Source: Cheilinus undulatus (Eukaryota; Chordata; Actinopteri; Labriformes; Labridae). Taken from it: a DNA stretch of 64,000 nucleotides. The position numbers were made by a program, and so were the translations under genes. Below the pieces are notes generated by a model. It worked only from the letters and a program-made list of their open reading frames with translations, had not been told where the DNA came from and made no database searches. Shown here one piece after another: positions 39,963 to 52,330 of this stretch. Every line of letters begins with the position of its first letter. Position 1 is the first letter of the stretch. Location of the stretch: the NCBI RefSeq assembly GCF_018320785.1, contig NC_054886.1, positions 1,367,177-1,431,176 of the forward strand, given 5' to 3'.

Positions 39963-40589
39963 TGGTAGTGGAACTTGCACTAGAGGAACTAGTTTGTTTA
40001 CTTTCATTTGTAGCACTTTAATTGGTAGAATTTTATACCTTTATCTATTTATTTAGTTATTTTGACACCATACTCTATTGTTCATTTGTTTTACACTTAT
40101 TCTCCCTCCATGGACCCCAACGCACATTTTTCCAAGAGAAAATTAGAGGAATAGGAGGTAGTGGGCTGGGTTTTAATTTGCGCAATATAAAGAATAAATA
40201 CTCGTTAGTTATAGTAGTTTAGGTTTTCCATGTTTGAGTAAATTTTTTTAAAACACTTGTGATGTTATATTACAAATGGTGTATGATGTTTTGATATATC
40301 TGATATTAGACAGTGTTTTGATATTGTTTTGATATATTCAGAAGTTTTTGGGTTATATAACATTTATTATTGCATATTATTCACACTTAAAAGTACCAAA
40401 AAATGGGTACCATTGTATGGTGTGGTACTGATTCAAATGTGAAAGGTACCCATCCATAATGGCTGGTGATTAGCTCAATGCCATGATGTGCCTGGCCCGC
40501 CCTGAGGCTATACAGGGCCCCACCCACCCGCCAACATCATTCGAAGCAGCTTTTCAGCCCACATCTATTCCACGGGACAGCAATGTTGG

Positions 40590-42890
40590 TGTAGTAAGAA
40601 CTTCTTCACTTGTTAAACCTGGATTGTAGCACAACCTTCATGTTTTACGTAATTTCGAACTCGAGTTCTTACTCATGCTACAACGTTTATCACCGTCCTT
40701 GCTGGTCATAAGAGGACACTCTTATGACCAGCAAGGACCTTTTGACCTCTGGACATGTAACATGGTAACCATGGCAACTCAATGTTATCCCAACAAAAGA
40801 GCATATGCCAGTAAATGACAAGACCAAAACGTTTCATTGTCTGGCTGCAGACAACACAACGTGTGCAAATGACACGCTTGACACATTCAAACTATAATAT
40901 CTCACAAAAGTGTTTGAAGTTGACCAGATGGCAGCCGCACACATGTCCTCTACAGACACACTGTGTGAAAGCGTCCATGAAGCAGAAACATCCTGTGTGG
41001 AATGATCCTTCAGGTCCTCTGGGGGATGCTTCACTAAAGAGGAATACTCTAATTCTATAGCTTCCACTATCCATCTGGACAGACGCCCACTGGATAGAGC
41101 CTTACCTCGGGAATGAGGTCCATGACAAACAGCTTGTGAGAACAGCGCAGTGGGTGCATCCTCTCCAAATATTCCATCCAAAAAATTAGACACGATTGCT
41201 ACATTGATAATGCAGTCAAATCACACACTCTTTTCGCTGTTGACAGGGTTGATAATAATGCTGTCTTTAAGTATAGATATTTTAAATGAAATGTTTTAGT
41301 AGGTTCCAATAGGGGCCCAGAAAGCCCTCCCAACACTGTAACCAAATCCAACCTGGTAAACACATGTCTAACAGATGGATGTAGATGGTTTGTAAACTGA
41401 GATACCAAGGAGTGGCACCCCACAGACTTTCCCTCAATATCAATGTGACAGGTTGACATTGAAGGCAAGTAAACTTGGCAAAGGCAAAGGAAGAAGGGGA
41501 TAAACCTTTTTCTAGCTAGCCCTGTAGGAAATACAGAATAATCCCTATACCACAGTATAAAGGATCCTCATTACACAACAGTATGTAGAAGCTTGCCATC
41601 TGCTGTATATGCACACAGAGAACAGGTAAATGGAGTCCTGGTACTCTGTATACTCTCTACCACCACTAAAGGCAACCCCTCAGCATTGCCACTCAGGAAC
41701 CAAGCCACCAACTTCCAATGTGCGGGGAAGGAAAATCTCTCCTTCTGTGATAGCCAATGGGGCGCTACCAAGATGATCTGAAACATGGCTTCCCTCACTC
41801 TGTCCAGAACCTGCTGGATAAGTGGAAGTGAGGGAAATTGGTTCAGTCTTTCTTTTGCGTTTAAATTTTTTTGGGATTCCATTTTTTAGCCTTTCTACAA
41901 AATATACCATACAAAAGAATGTCTTGTTTATGTAAATGAATCAAATATTCACCAATAAAATAGAAATAACCTTAAATTTAGTGAAAAAAGGCCACAGTTG
42001 AAAATTGGAAAACCTTGATACAAAATAATTATAACCAGTGTAACTGTCAGATATTTTAAACATTTTAAGACACATTCACGTGTATAATCACACTGGGTCC
42101 AACCTGATATCTATAATGTATAATCTATAATGATTCTCCCAGCATACTGAGCGGCACATTATGCGCAATCATGCATAAGGAGAAGTCAGTAGCCTTTCTG
42201 AGCTTCGTGTAAGTCTCCATGGTGGCCTTACCTTCCAGGTCCCACAAGAGGCAGGCCTGGTAAGCTTGCAGGATGGCCAGGAGTATTAGTCATGTCAGCC
42301 AACTGCCCTGCCGCCTTGTAGGATTTCTCCACTAAAGAGGCTGTGAGCTGGCAGGCCTTGGAGGGAAGCTGAAACTTGCGGAATGAGCAGGAGAGGTGGG
42401 AGTCCACAGACTTCTCCAGAGGTGGTATATTCTGGTAGCCTCACTCTGGTTCCAAGACCACGGTGGACCATCCCAAAAAGGCTTGAATAAGGGCTCTTGT
42501 TTGGTGCGGCACATCCCATGAAAGCCTTACTTGTTGCTTGATGTTCTCACAAAATGGAATCTGTTTCGGCGGCTGCTTCGCTGAACTCAAACAATGCTCA
42601 GCTGAGCATTAAAGAGGGTACGCCGAGATGTCCGTCCATGGAATTCCAAACTCACCACTTGGGACATCACATCCATAAATCCCTTGTGAAAAGGCTCCTT
42701 AGACCCAGTCCCTGCAGAGCCTCCCTCACCGCTGGGCATCTCCTCTTCACCGTGACCTTCACCAATGCCATCTCTCTCCTCTTCACCATACGCCTCCAGT
42801 GTTTCCCCTATTTTATACATATACATACAGCTCTGTTTTTTTTTTGGGGGGGGGGGCAGACAGACACTGACACAAACACTTAAAGGAATC
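40590..42890 (-). mobile_element. DIRS1-like retrotransposon, internally deleted
   Basis: On the minus strand, in order: a gag-like part (around 42120-42520, with LPPLLLIPQVSASLQGLPAH and LLAILQAYQACLLWDLEG), a short piece after the reverse transcriptase (LPLIQQVLDRV and ILVAPHWL, about 41700-41870), and a tyrosine recombinase (41199-41468 and 40834-41193). The recombinase holds AKRVCDLTALS, then DHSTQDVSASWTLSHSVSVE and NTFVRYYSL with the catalytic Tyr. The Arg of the usual HSTR is Gln here. Most of the reverse transcriptase is missing. Inverted phrases gtagtaagaactt (about 40590) and agttcttact (about 40664) fit DIRS-type ends. It is inactive and sits in the GVIN intron. Confidence 0.75.
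40695..40738. repeat. perfect 20-bp inverted repeat with 4-base loop
   Basis: Left arm 40695-40714 (gtccttgctggtcataagag), loop gaca, right arm 40719-40738, exact complement. It lies at the 3' side of the DIRS-like remnant, just past its terminal repeat region. Confidence 0.95.
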
Positions 42891-43079
42891 ATGGTGTTAA
42901 TTTGTTTCTTTAAATGACAGCCGTCAATATGACAAGTCTGTAAATGGCTGGGTCTGGTTTCCTCTCACAATTGCCTGTTTATACTGTCTACATACTAGAC
43001 AGAAAACTGAAATAATCCCCTATCTATCTATTTGTCTGTCTGTCTGTCTGGATTTTGGTGCCCACAGTGCCCTTGGAGG

Positions 43080-43345
43080 GCATCACCACTGGAGTACTGG
43101 AAAACTAATAGGGAATGCTTTCTGGACCTTGCTACCTGTCAGCACCCTGCACAAGTTTGGAGAGTGAGCGCTTATTCAATGCTGCATCCAACATTGTAAT
43201 GTACACAGGAATAGACTCATGACTGAAAAAGCAGAGACGCTTCTCTTTATTACTAAGAATCCTCCCACAATGCTTCTTAACAAGTCAGGCATTTAGCCAA
43301 TGCAAATGCTGTTTAAAAATTATTCCCTGTTCAAAGAAAATGCAC
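43080..43345 (+). pseudogene. hAT transposase C-terminal dimerisation fragment
   Basis: Broken plus-strand blocks read EYWKTNRECFLDLA, then SERLFNAASNIV, then after a one-base frame change VHRNRLMTEKAETLLFI. The SERLFSAA-type phrase is the hallmark of the hAT C-terminal dimerisation region (ZBED-like transposases). The N-terminal and catalytic parts are not present nearby. Confidence 0.7.
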
Positions 43346-43424
43346 TTTGATTTTTCTGTTTCAAGGTCTTTAAGAACATATTATATTACTATAGAGGAAG
43401 CAAATGGGCTGTTTTATTTCAAAT

Positions 43425-44861
43425 TAGGGTTCCCCAATTACTTTTTCCCGGGGGTCAAAATATTTCAAGGACAGCAAGTCGAGGGCCAGACATGTTTTTT
43501 GTTTTTTGTTTTTTTTAACGTTTTTAAGACCCACTGATGCTAAATTTACAAGACTGGAATATTCACTATAAACATTCGTTCAGCATCACTGTTTATGGCC
43601 TTAAAATGACAACCTAATGTCCACAATATCTGATCTGACCCTGAGATTATTTCACCCGACATGGGATCAGTGCACAGTGTCCAGAGAGATAGGGGGATCC
43701 TGCGGAGATGTTTCCTTAACTGCTGCGCTATTACTGCTCAAAGAGCTATAAACCCTCACCTACTGAGTTAAAACTTGACTTATAAACACATCTTAACCAC
43801 AACAGTTGTTCTTCTGCATGTCCGTTCTCTCTGAATCCCCCTGACATTCCTGCGCGCGTCATGAAGTGGCGCATCACCGTGCGTAATTATGTCTGTGAGC
43901 GCTGCACCAAGACCAAAGATGTTGGTCTTTCATGTCATAGGACAGCCTGTGTCCAAATTAGGATTAAATGTTCAGTTATAAAGAATTTGTTCTATCATTG
44001 AGAGAGTAATTCTTACCGTTTGATGAGACTTGGAGTCAAATATGCCACAGGATGTCCTGTATAAACGTAAGTAATCAAGACCATAATTGCACTTCTTGTT
44101 GACATAAAATTAGATCGTATGTAAGTATATTTAGTAGATATTGGTTTGACATCACACATTTTCATAATGAGGGGTTCAATCAGGCTGGAGATTGAACTAA
44201 ATCACGCACTAAAGCGAGATAGAATGTCTGCATTTATGGCTGACGGACTATCAAGCAGGGAAAGTATTTGCTATCATGAGAGCAGCTGTTTTAATCCCCC
44301 ACAGGAACAGAAGTTTGGTTTTAAAAGGCAAAAACCTCTGACATTCGTTAAGGTCTGAGATGCAGAAAATTTGTCAGAAGTACAGGCAGAGCTGGACTCT
44401 ATGAGAGTCTGTGCAGCTGTGCACGGTGGTTTAATTCTTCATCTTAAAAAAAGAAAAATCAAAATTAAACAAAATAATCTCTCTCCTTCAGTCTTAAAAA
44501 TCATGCAGTCTGTATCAGACTCTTTTTGGACAGCGTGTTTGGGGAGCTGAGGTGATGAAACAGTTGTGCTGCTGCCGCTCTGCTGTGCGTCTTTTTACGA
44601 TGTTCCTCGCTGCTCTAAAGAGAGTTTAACGTACCATATTTAACTCATTTATTGCACAATAATATGACCTTTTCTTGCTATAATTGTGGAAAGATCGCGA
44701 TTAATGAGTGAAAATTTGTCTTTTAAACACCTAAGACGGTAAATATTGAAACTGAATATATTTTTTAAAATTTCTGTCTTTTTTTTCAAATGTCTCGCGG
44801 GCCAGATGACATCTGATGGCGGGCCGTAAGTGGCCCCCAGGCTGCCATTTAGGGATGACTG
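43425..44861. mobile_element. hAT-type non-autonomous element (gggttccccaa type)
   Basis: The left end ttagggttccccaattactt and right end gtggcccccaggctgccattt-agggatgac are an imperfect inverted pair. The inner phrases cgagggccagacat and gcgggccagatgac pair as well. The interior has no open transposase. The limits are accurate to a few bases; no target duplication was established. Confidence 0.65.
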
Positions 44862-45153
44862 TTTTACATACTAAGCAACAGACCCACTGTATTATTTCTT
44901 TTATAAATCATAAGAAAGGTGAACAGTCAATTAGTTATTTTTTTCTTTGACATTACACAAGAGTTTGGTCATGCACAGCACAATAAGCCACGTTCCCAGG
45001 TATTTTTTATTTAGTAAGTTATTTAATAGTTCATTTGAATGCAGCCCTGCATTTCAGTATGAATGTATCCTTTTTTACTTAATATTATGTGGTTTAGGCA
45101 ATGTTGTGAGATATATTGCCTTTTATTTACTTTACTTTATGCACTACTTAGCC

Positions 45154-46928
45154 CAGGGGTCCGGAACCTTTTTGGTTGAAAGAGCCATTTTTACTGGAAC
45201 CCTCTTCCAGAAAATCTTTGAAAAGCCGCATAACATATATGAACCTTCCAATGAAGGTGACGAAGTCAGTTAGCCTAAGTCTTTGTCACATCCCCGGGTT
45301 GAGTTAGTTAAGTTACTTTTCCCTCATGTTTCTAGTCTTGTCATTTCCTGTTTTATTTTGGTTACTTACCTTGTGTCTCTTTTCCAGATCACTACTTCCT
45401 GCCCACACCTACCCGTTTTCCTCACGTCCTGATCATCCTCATGTGTCTCACCTGTGTTGATTGTCTGAGTGGCTGCACCTGGTGATCCCTGGCTGACTGT
45501 TGTCCTCCCTCTGTATTTAGTTCATTCACTCCCCGTCCTCTGTGCGAGATCGTCTTGTTACCCTGTGTACTTACTTTTGAGCATTCTTTCTGATTGATTT
45601 CTCCGTGATCTAGACCCAGTGACTGTTTTAGATTCCTCGTGTATAGCCTGCCGATTTGGTTACCTCCGCCTGTTTTGATTGATCATCTGTGTACCGAACC
45701 ACCTTTGTTATTAAATGGACTTGAACCCTTCCTGAGTGTCTGCTTTTGAATCCTGGCTTTTCGTGATAGTCTTTGTCTATCGACATAACTGATTGAGCAA
45801 AGGTATTAGGCCACTCACTGATATGTTTAATCACACTGAAAACTTTCCATTTAGTAGTTATTTTATTCTTATTTGGCATTTTAATCATAATTTTCATTTC
45901 GATGCATTTATGGATTTAGAAGTACTATAGAAACAACTGTTTACATGTTTTTATTTTTATCTCTAAGTGCTATTATCAGCAAGTGATTATTTATTTTTAT
46001 CCTTAATGATACTTACATAATCATCATCATCATCATTACTTCTTTATACATCAAAACACACTCCTTACACCTGTTGTCAGACAGAGTTAATGCAGAATAT
46101 TGTAATAGCCTACTGTTCACCTATGGATGAAACCTCCACTTCATCTCCTCCCTCTCTATGCTGTGCAGTAGAAAAGACGTGTTTTGGCCTGATTAATAAA
46201 CAATAACATCCATGATCACTGGTCACAGACTTCATCAACGATACAGTCAGAAAGACAAACCGAAGCAATCACGATAATAACTCCAAATATCCATGAGAGT
46301 AGAATCAGCTGTTTACAACCTTTCTCCCTCTCTGTGAGTGACACATTTCAGCACCATGGACAGCACCACATTAACGCACATGACATTTTCAGCTCAAACA
46401 TCAACAGTCTGATCTTTTACTACACAAGTGCACACTCCTACACAACCTTGCATTCTTTGAATGGCAAAGATATTTATATAATCATCAAATGTATCAATCT
46501 TCTGAATCATAATATTGACTTCATAGCAGCAGAGTAGAGAATAACAATAAAACGTGAGCTTACCTGTTTATTTTGCTGACAGCCCTCTATTGATCCCTTG
46601 GCTTCCTTTCTCTCTTTCTTTACCTGATGCTGTTAAGTGTGAACTTGTCTAGTTTTTCATGCTGTTTTTGACGTTATTTTCGTTCACATTCTTCGCTGAC
46701 ACTATAGTCTGACTGATGCACTGGCTAAAACATATCAAAGTTGATGGTCGTTTTCACATCCTTCCCTCTTGCTGTGCTAAACAAGATTTCAGAAATTCAA
46801 AACTTAACTTATGTGATGAGCAAAACTCCTGCTTCAGACCTCAGACCTTTGTTCCCAAGTCAGGAAATTGCTAGTGTGTGCTGTGCCATAGAGGCACGAT
46901 ATGACACATTTTTTAGTCGATAAAATAG
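45154..46928. mobile_element. hAT non-autonomous element (gggtcgggaa type), copy 2, truncated
   Basis: This copy follows 27820-29060 closely, from caggggtccggaacctttttgg to gacacattttttagtcgataaaatag, then stops matching, so its right end is gone. A solo LTR interrupts it at 45284-45768. It lies in the GVIN intron. Confidence 0.85.
45284..45768. mobile_element. solo LTR inserted in the hAT element
   Basis: The 485-base segment begins tgtcacatccccggg and ends ttttcgtgata. It is flanked by a 5-bp direct repeat, GTCTT, at 45279-45283 and 45769-45773. The other hAT copy (near 27950) has the uninterrupted phrase agtctttgtctatcgacat, which proves the insertion. The ends suggest a Ty3/Gypsy-type LTR (tgtcac...gtgaca, last T-A pair altered). 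No internal region remains. Confidence 0.85.
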
Positions 46929-47436
46929 CATCATCATGGATCATGGATGACATGATTGCTGCATCATGGATGATTGGTATTAGAATCAACAGCATAAAAC
47001 CTGGTCTGAGCATCCCTACTTAAGCTATAATTGCATTTTAAGCTAATGTTTAATATTTGTTAACATTAGCCATTGCTAATGAAACTAAATCGCCGCCTCT
47101 GTTCATGTGGTCTCAGTCTACAGCACTGTTAAATTCATATTGACATGTCTTCTCTGTGTTTGGCTCTTTTAAAGCAAAAATTCAACACCCCATTGTAAAG
47201 ATTTGGAGATCCTGTAAAACCACCGCTTCAGTATGCTAGTGTCCACTGAAAGCTTGTCAGGACTTCTGTACATAGTTATGGTTGCTGACCTAGGATAAGA
47301 CAGTTGCTGTTTTAGGGAGAGGCTTAGTGAAAGGTCAACTGTGGTTAAATAATTTTGAATGCAACTGTACATAAGTTATTCTAACAAGAGCTGCTTAAAA
47401 CTGTGTTTTTTATTGCCACTATGATGAAAACTTTAC
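46929..47436. other. intron sequence of the GVIN-like gene
   Basis: No gene or transposon end recognised between the truncated hAT element and coding exon 2. The interval has no similarity to the duplicated intron of the other two GVIN 5' ends. Confidence 0.4.
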
Positions 47437-47518
47437 CATTCTTGCTGTCAGTAGATGCTGGAGGTGGACTTTCTTCTGCATCCTCCCAATAATCTTCCAT
47501 GTCGTCATTGCTGGTTTC
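47437..47518 (-). CDS. gvin1: GVIN-like gene, coding exon 2
   Basis: This 82-base exon is bounded by acceptor ttcaatgaag and donor AATG/gtaaag on the minus strand. It encodes an acidic stretch, ETSNDDMEDYWEDAEESPPP and nine further codons. It joins ATGGAG of the preceding exon in phase 0 and the main exon at 37269 in phase 1. The open frame holds across both joins. The matching exon at 11721-11808 starts with the same GAAACCAG and has the same phases, which supports the model. Confidence 0.75.
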
Positions 47519-47634
47519 CTTCATTGAATGACAATAACAAACCAAATAATGAGATCAATCTTCTCATGAAACCTTACACTTGCAAGTGTGTTAGAAATTC
47601 ATAGTTGGCATTGTTGTACAAAGAAGTTGTTTAC

Positions 47635-47693
47635 CTCCATTGTGTTGGAGCTCTCCGTCTCTTCTCAGTCAGGACAACTGTGACAGACTCTCT
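47635..47693 (-). CDS. gvin1: GVIN-like gene, start-codon exon
   Basis: Acceptor attactttcag precedes 53 untranslated bases, then ATGGAG and donor gtaaac. Only two codons are coding (ATG at 47638-47640). The acceptor implies at least one noncoding exon further upstream, not located. The equivalent exon at 11915-11976 has the same acceptor phrase and the same ATG-x2-donor design. Confidence 0.7.
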
Positions 47694-47699
47694 CTGAAA

Positions 47700-48512
47700 G
47701 TAATGAGACAAGATTTTCATCCCATGTTACTTTAAATTAACAACGGTTGAAGGTACCAAGCTGCCTGCTTGGCATTGTTTAGATTTGAAGGTGCCAGGCT
47801 GACAGTGTGCGAGTCTGTGAGTATGGAATTAACATCATAAATGGCTGGTATATCAGCACTGAAAGCAATCTTCCCCACACGGTACTTTCATTTTTCTAAG
47901 TTTTGTGTGATCATCCACATATAAAATCTATTTAATATTTATTGTTGTATGCACTTTGTAGAATTTTACGTTTATATTTATTTCAAAGTGTTCCTGTCAT
48001 GATAGTATTTTATGCGACCCTCTTCACATTCATTCTGTATTGCATATGCTTGTAGTGTGAGTGGAAAATATGCTATTTTCCATGGCAACTCAGTTGCTGT
48101 AAAAGATGTAACTAATAAATGTTGTAACAACAGGATTGTTGTTCCTATGTGTGTTGTCAGGGGACTGATTTGAGTCTGACAGTCTATGAGAGATGCTGGA
48201 TAGAGCACATGTTTATGTTTGGTGTGTTGACACTAACAAAGAGACCTGTTTGGCAAGGTGAAATGCTTTAACCGTCTATTCTGTCGTCTAGAGACAGAAC
48301 AGCATGAAACAAATGTCTAACAAAGGGATTTTTTACTGACATGGCTGACGAAGCAGCCAACCCAACAAAGCTAGTACTTTACTTGCATGTGATTCAAAGC
48401 CAGGTATTTAACTCCAAGAGTGAGCTCCACCTAGTAGAAAATGTACACCAGCAAGGATTTTAGACTGTTAATATTCATCCATCAAGGTCCCTTGAGTGCT
48501 CCCGTTTTAAAC

Positions 48513-48551
<39 letters not shown>

Positions 48552-50820
48552 GGTGTAGCTCAGAGAATGTGATTCACTAAAGCACAGCTAATCTCCTGCT
48601 CTTTCTATTTTTTTTTTTTATTTTTTTTTTTTTTAATGTTAGACTACATTCAAACCGGTCCTGCAGGTTAGGGGACAGACCTGCACTGCATTTGTTTGCC
48701 TCTTGCCTCTTTAAAAGGAGAGCAGGACAGGTGCAGAAGGGATAGGTCTGCTCTGTGCATGTGCCGCTAAGCTGTCTATCTGTGCAGGTGTGGCATATTC
48801 AATGATTACCTACGTCAATGTTAAAAGGAACCCTGCATGATCAGAGAGGTTCATCTTGTTGGATATAAATTTGTTTCTCTCATATGTTTATTAAACAAAG
48901 AGAACTCAGTAGATATCCTAAATATCTGCATTTTGAGTAGAATTGAGCATATAAATTCACCAGGAGGCCGCCATGTTTTGGTCCGCACTGGTGCTGTGAC
49001 GTCTCTAGCGCTCCTCACTGTTGCTATGCAGTAACCGGTTTTTCAGACTGGCAGCATGTTTTGCTGCCATAACAGCTTTCATACCAGACATGAGTTGGCT
49101 GCGTGTTGACTTTGTCTCCCTGCTGTCAAAGCTCTGTCATTCCTCCTAAGTTTTACCTCAATACAGTTCCCTACAAGTGACCGGATTCAGTCTATAGTGG
49201 AAGTGTGCCGGTAGCTTTTCAAAATAAAAGCTTAATGTTTCTTCAAAGAAATGCTGAAGTGGGCTTTCACTTTGAAAAGCACAAACCAGAAGTGCTTTCG
49301 TACTGTCCTCATCTTTACCTGCAACATTTTGAACGGTGTGGAAACAGAATTTAAGTAAAATTTTAAATGGATTTTCCAAAGCTGTCAATTAAACATGCCA
49401 CGGAATAAACAAAAAAAATATATTTTAAATGATATTTTTATGTTATTACTTTGCCTCCCTCCTTACAAACATACTTAAACAATTTAGGATCATACTAATG
49501 ACAACAGCCTGGGGATATGAATTGAATGAAAGACTCTTATAGTGGGATTCTGCTTTTATTACGCACTCTTGCAATTATTTCATCCCAGAGAAGCCACAGG
49601 TCAGCCTCAGCCTCTTAAAGTTATTGATATTATAAAAACTTAAAAACATTTGTTACTCACTTATTCAACAAGCTTACTTAGTTTGTTAATGCTTGGTGTC
49701 AAACCGACCCGCACTCACAGACAGACACACAAACTCTCTGTCACACATACACAGACACATACCCAACCGTTCCTGTCCCCCTGTGACTGCAGCTCACGCT
49801 TTTCCTTCTTCTCTGTTTTGGCGGACATTTAGAACACAAACTGATACAAATATCATGGATTACATGAATGCCTGACAGTCCAGCGCTGTTGCTTTTATCC
49901 AGTCTAGAATCGTAACAGAAACGAAACTAAAGTACTGCCGGAGTTCTTACGAACACAAGCTATTTTTAGATCACCAGCATCTCATCTCCGTCATGAGACA
50001 CAGTAGATGAATACATCCACCTAATTTTTCTGCTACTCATCAGATTATCATCAGAAAAGTACTAAGCCAAGCGAAAGTAAAGTTTTTCAGCCAACTGTCT
50101 GTGTGCGACATAAACAGCTCCTCGCCACACCAAGTGACACCATAATCGCACGACACAATGACAGGATACATTCATTCTCTGCCAACACTTTTAATTATTG
50201 ATTTTTATCAATTTTATTGATTCATTGTTGCAGCCCTAATGGATAATGGATGTATCAAGAGAAGGACAACATGGACTGACTATGTTTCAGATAAACTTAA
50301 GGTATGCATGCGATAATGTCAATAAAATAAAATTGACAAATTAGTTCTCTGAATAGAGGAAAAAGTTGTGATTCTCGTAGATGGTGATACAAAGATCAGT
50401 AGGTGTCAGGATTCACGTCGCTGATGTCAGGTCAGGGTGTCACACTAAACATGCTAGTTTTGTAGAGTTGTCACACTACAAGACCATTTGTTGTTCCTGA
50501 ACTCAAAATGGGCCAGAGATTTGACCATGAGCTCTGCCTAAAATCTGGTTAAATTTGTGAAGTCCAAGCGGATTAATCATAATTTAGCGTCGATTTAGAT
50601 TTGAACACATATAAAGTTGCTATTTTGCATACCTGGATCCACTCAACCAACAGACAAGTTATTATTTTTTTTTTTTTTTTTTACCAGTGACAGTACTAGA
50701 CAATATGAAGAAAGCAGCTCAATTATGCAGGGAAACCACTGAAAGTAACTCACCTTTATGGTCAAGATGTGTAGATTCTTACGAGAATTCTAAAATTCAG
50801 CAGCTCTCTTTTTAGTTTTC
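47700..50820. other. upstream flank of the GVIN-like gene; no gene seen
   Basis: This should contain the GVIN promoter and noncoding first exon, but I could not place them. No convincing interferon-response element (GAAANNGAAA) was spotted. It holds long T tracts at 48518-48549 and 48608-48635 and an isolated hAT-like terminus (gttgcagccctaat) near 50227. Confidence 0.35.
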
Positions 50821-50829
50821 AGTGCAGCA

Positions 50830-51020
50830 TCTGGCTCTGTCCTGCATCTTAAGAATGTCACCTCTAAATGCCACTGCCCTGAACGCACACACCTTTTTAA
50901 CCGCTTAATAAATTCTTTCACTTTTGATTCTCAGTAATAGATTCATTATCAGGTCGTTTATTGAACGACAGTCCAGTTTCACGATAAATGGGATTAGGTA
51001 ACATGTTTCTTTCACTCAAC
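50830..51020 (-). repeat. repeat segment inverted relative to 52330-52520
   Basis: The complement of this stretch matches 52330-52520 through aaagtgaaag, ttatt-agcggttaaaaa, ggtgtgtgc and ggtgacattcttaag. A shorter part (ttcagtgaaagaaacatgtt) also recurs at 61690-61770. The two arms could form a long fold-back about 1.7 kb across. Confidence 0.7.
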
Positions 51021-51059
51021 AGTTTACAGATCATTCTTCAACCACGGTCCACTTTGGTC

Positions 51060-51320
51060 TTGAAAATTATGATGAAATCCTTTAGATAATATTTAATTTT
51101 TGTCATTTTAAAAGTAATATTTGTAACAGTCAGAGAAAAGTGTCATTTCCATCACACCACAGAAAAGGTGTTTTTCAAACAAAATTATGAATAAAGCTTT
51201 TGTTTTCAAAACATGTAATGAAAGTACACACACAGATGTACCTGAATGTATAAATGTATTTAGTTTCAGGATTTTTAAAGATAATATTTTTACATTGTTT
51301 AGATGGCAAACACCATTAGT
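51060..51320 (+). repeat. segment with an inverted copy at 61355-61600
   Basis: Phrases gtgtcatttccatcacaccacaga, caaaacatgtaatgaaagta and gatggcaaacaccatta occur here and, complemented, near 61355-61600. It directly precedes the LINE tail at 51316. No coding sense was found. Confidence 0.7.
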
Positions 51321-51605
51321 AGAGCCGCTGCTCCTCTGCACTGAGAGGAGCCAGATGGGGTGGCTCGGGCATCTGGTCCAGATGCCTCCTGGACGCTTAC
51401 CTGGTGAGGTGTTCCGGGCAGGTCCCGTGGAAGACCCAGGACACGCTGGAGAGACTATGTCTCTCGGCTGCCCTGGGAAGGCCTTGGGATCTCCCAGGAA
51501 GAGCTTGACAAAGTAGCTGGGGAGAAGAAAGTCTGGGCTTCCCTGCTTAGGCTGCTGCCCCCGCAACCTGACCTTGGATTAGCAGAAGAAGATGGATGGA
51601 TGGAA
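51316..51605 (+). mobile_element. non-LTR retrotransposon 3' end, Rex3/RTE-like
   Basis: The stretch encodes the well-known fish LINE tail: ERSQMGWLGHLVQMPPGRLP, GEVFRAGP, RRDYVSRL-like and SLLRLLPPQPDLGLAEEDG. It ends in gatggatgga repeats as in Rex3-type elements. It is short and 5'-truncated, with no reverse transcriptase catalytic region. The clade name is from memory of the tail and could be wrong; a LINE 3' end is firm. Confidence 0.65.
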
Positions 51606-51740
51606 AGACATTAGGGTGGATGCTGCTAAAGCACCAGTTTTATCAGAACTTGAGAACATTTCTTCATTAAAGGAAGAACAAAGAACAGCATTTAGTTGTT
51701 TTCTTTCAAAAATGAAAAAAGTTGTGTATTGACATGTGTA
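51603..51740 (+). pseudogene. RecQ-like helicase ORF fragment, copy 1
   Basis: The frame reads DIRVDAAKAPVLSELENISS, then LKEEQRTAFSCFLSK, resembling the N-terminus of RecQ-like helicase ORFs that occur in many copies in fish genomes. The helicase core is absent. The same fragment occurs at 55159-55293. Confidence 0.5.
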
Positions 51741-52144
51741 TAGTTGCTACGGTCCGAGTTATGCAGCTCTTTGTAGTGTTTACTCCTCGGTAGCTGAACA
51801 CGTGCACCACTCGTGAATTTCATAAATATGAGCCAGAAATCATTAACACATGATAAAATGAATATAATGTGATTACAAGGTAAGAACTGCAAGATACAAA
51901 TTCATGTGTGTGAGATTAACATCATCATGGAGAAATAAGATAACTATTATGAGAGAGTCTGTTTTTTGTCATTATATCGAATTTTCATCCCATAATTGTG
52001 ATTAACAAACATAACTTGACTGCTGCTTTATGTATTAAGTTCAGTTTTCTATGTCTTTTACTTTTGTCAAGTTATGCTACTTTATTTATGACAATGTGCA
52101 GTTTACATTACTACCCCTGAATAATATGTTGTAATGCAATACGT

Positions 52145-52330
52145 TTTAATAAATTGCACAAAATGAATTTATTCATGAAGTTACTCACTTCTAGAAGTCT
52201 TTCAATAAAGTACTTATTTACTCTTACTCAAGTATTTTTATGAGTACTTTTACTTCTACTCAAGTAATTATTATTGTTAAGTAACAGTACTTTTACTTGA
52301 GTACTATAACTGTGTACTCTACCCACCAGT
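52145..52330. repeat. dispersed repeat end (tacttttacttgagtac type)
   Basis: Repeated tacttttact-gagta phrases end in gtgtactctacccacca. They resemble the pieces near 14100, 20630 and 61860-61990, so this is probably a terminus of a common fish DNA transposon. Confidence 0.5.
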
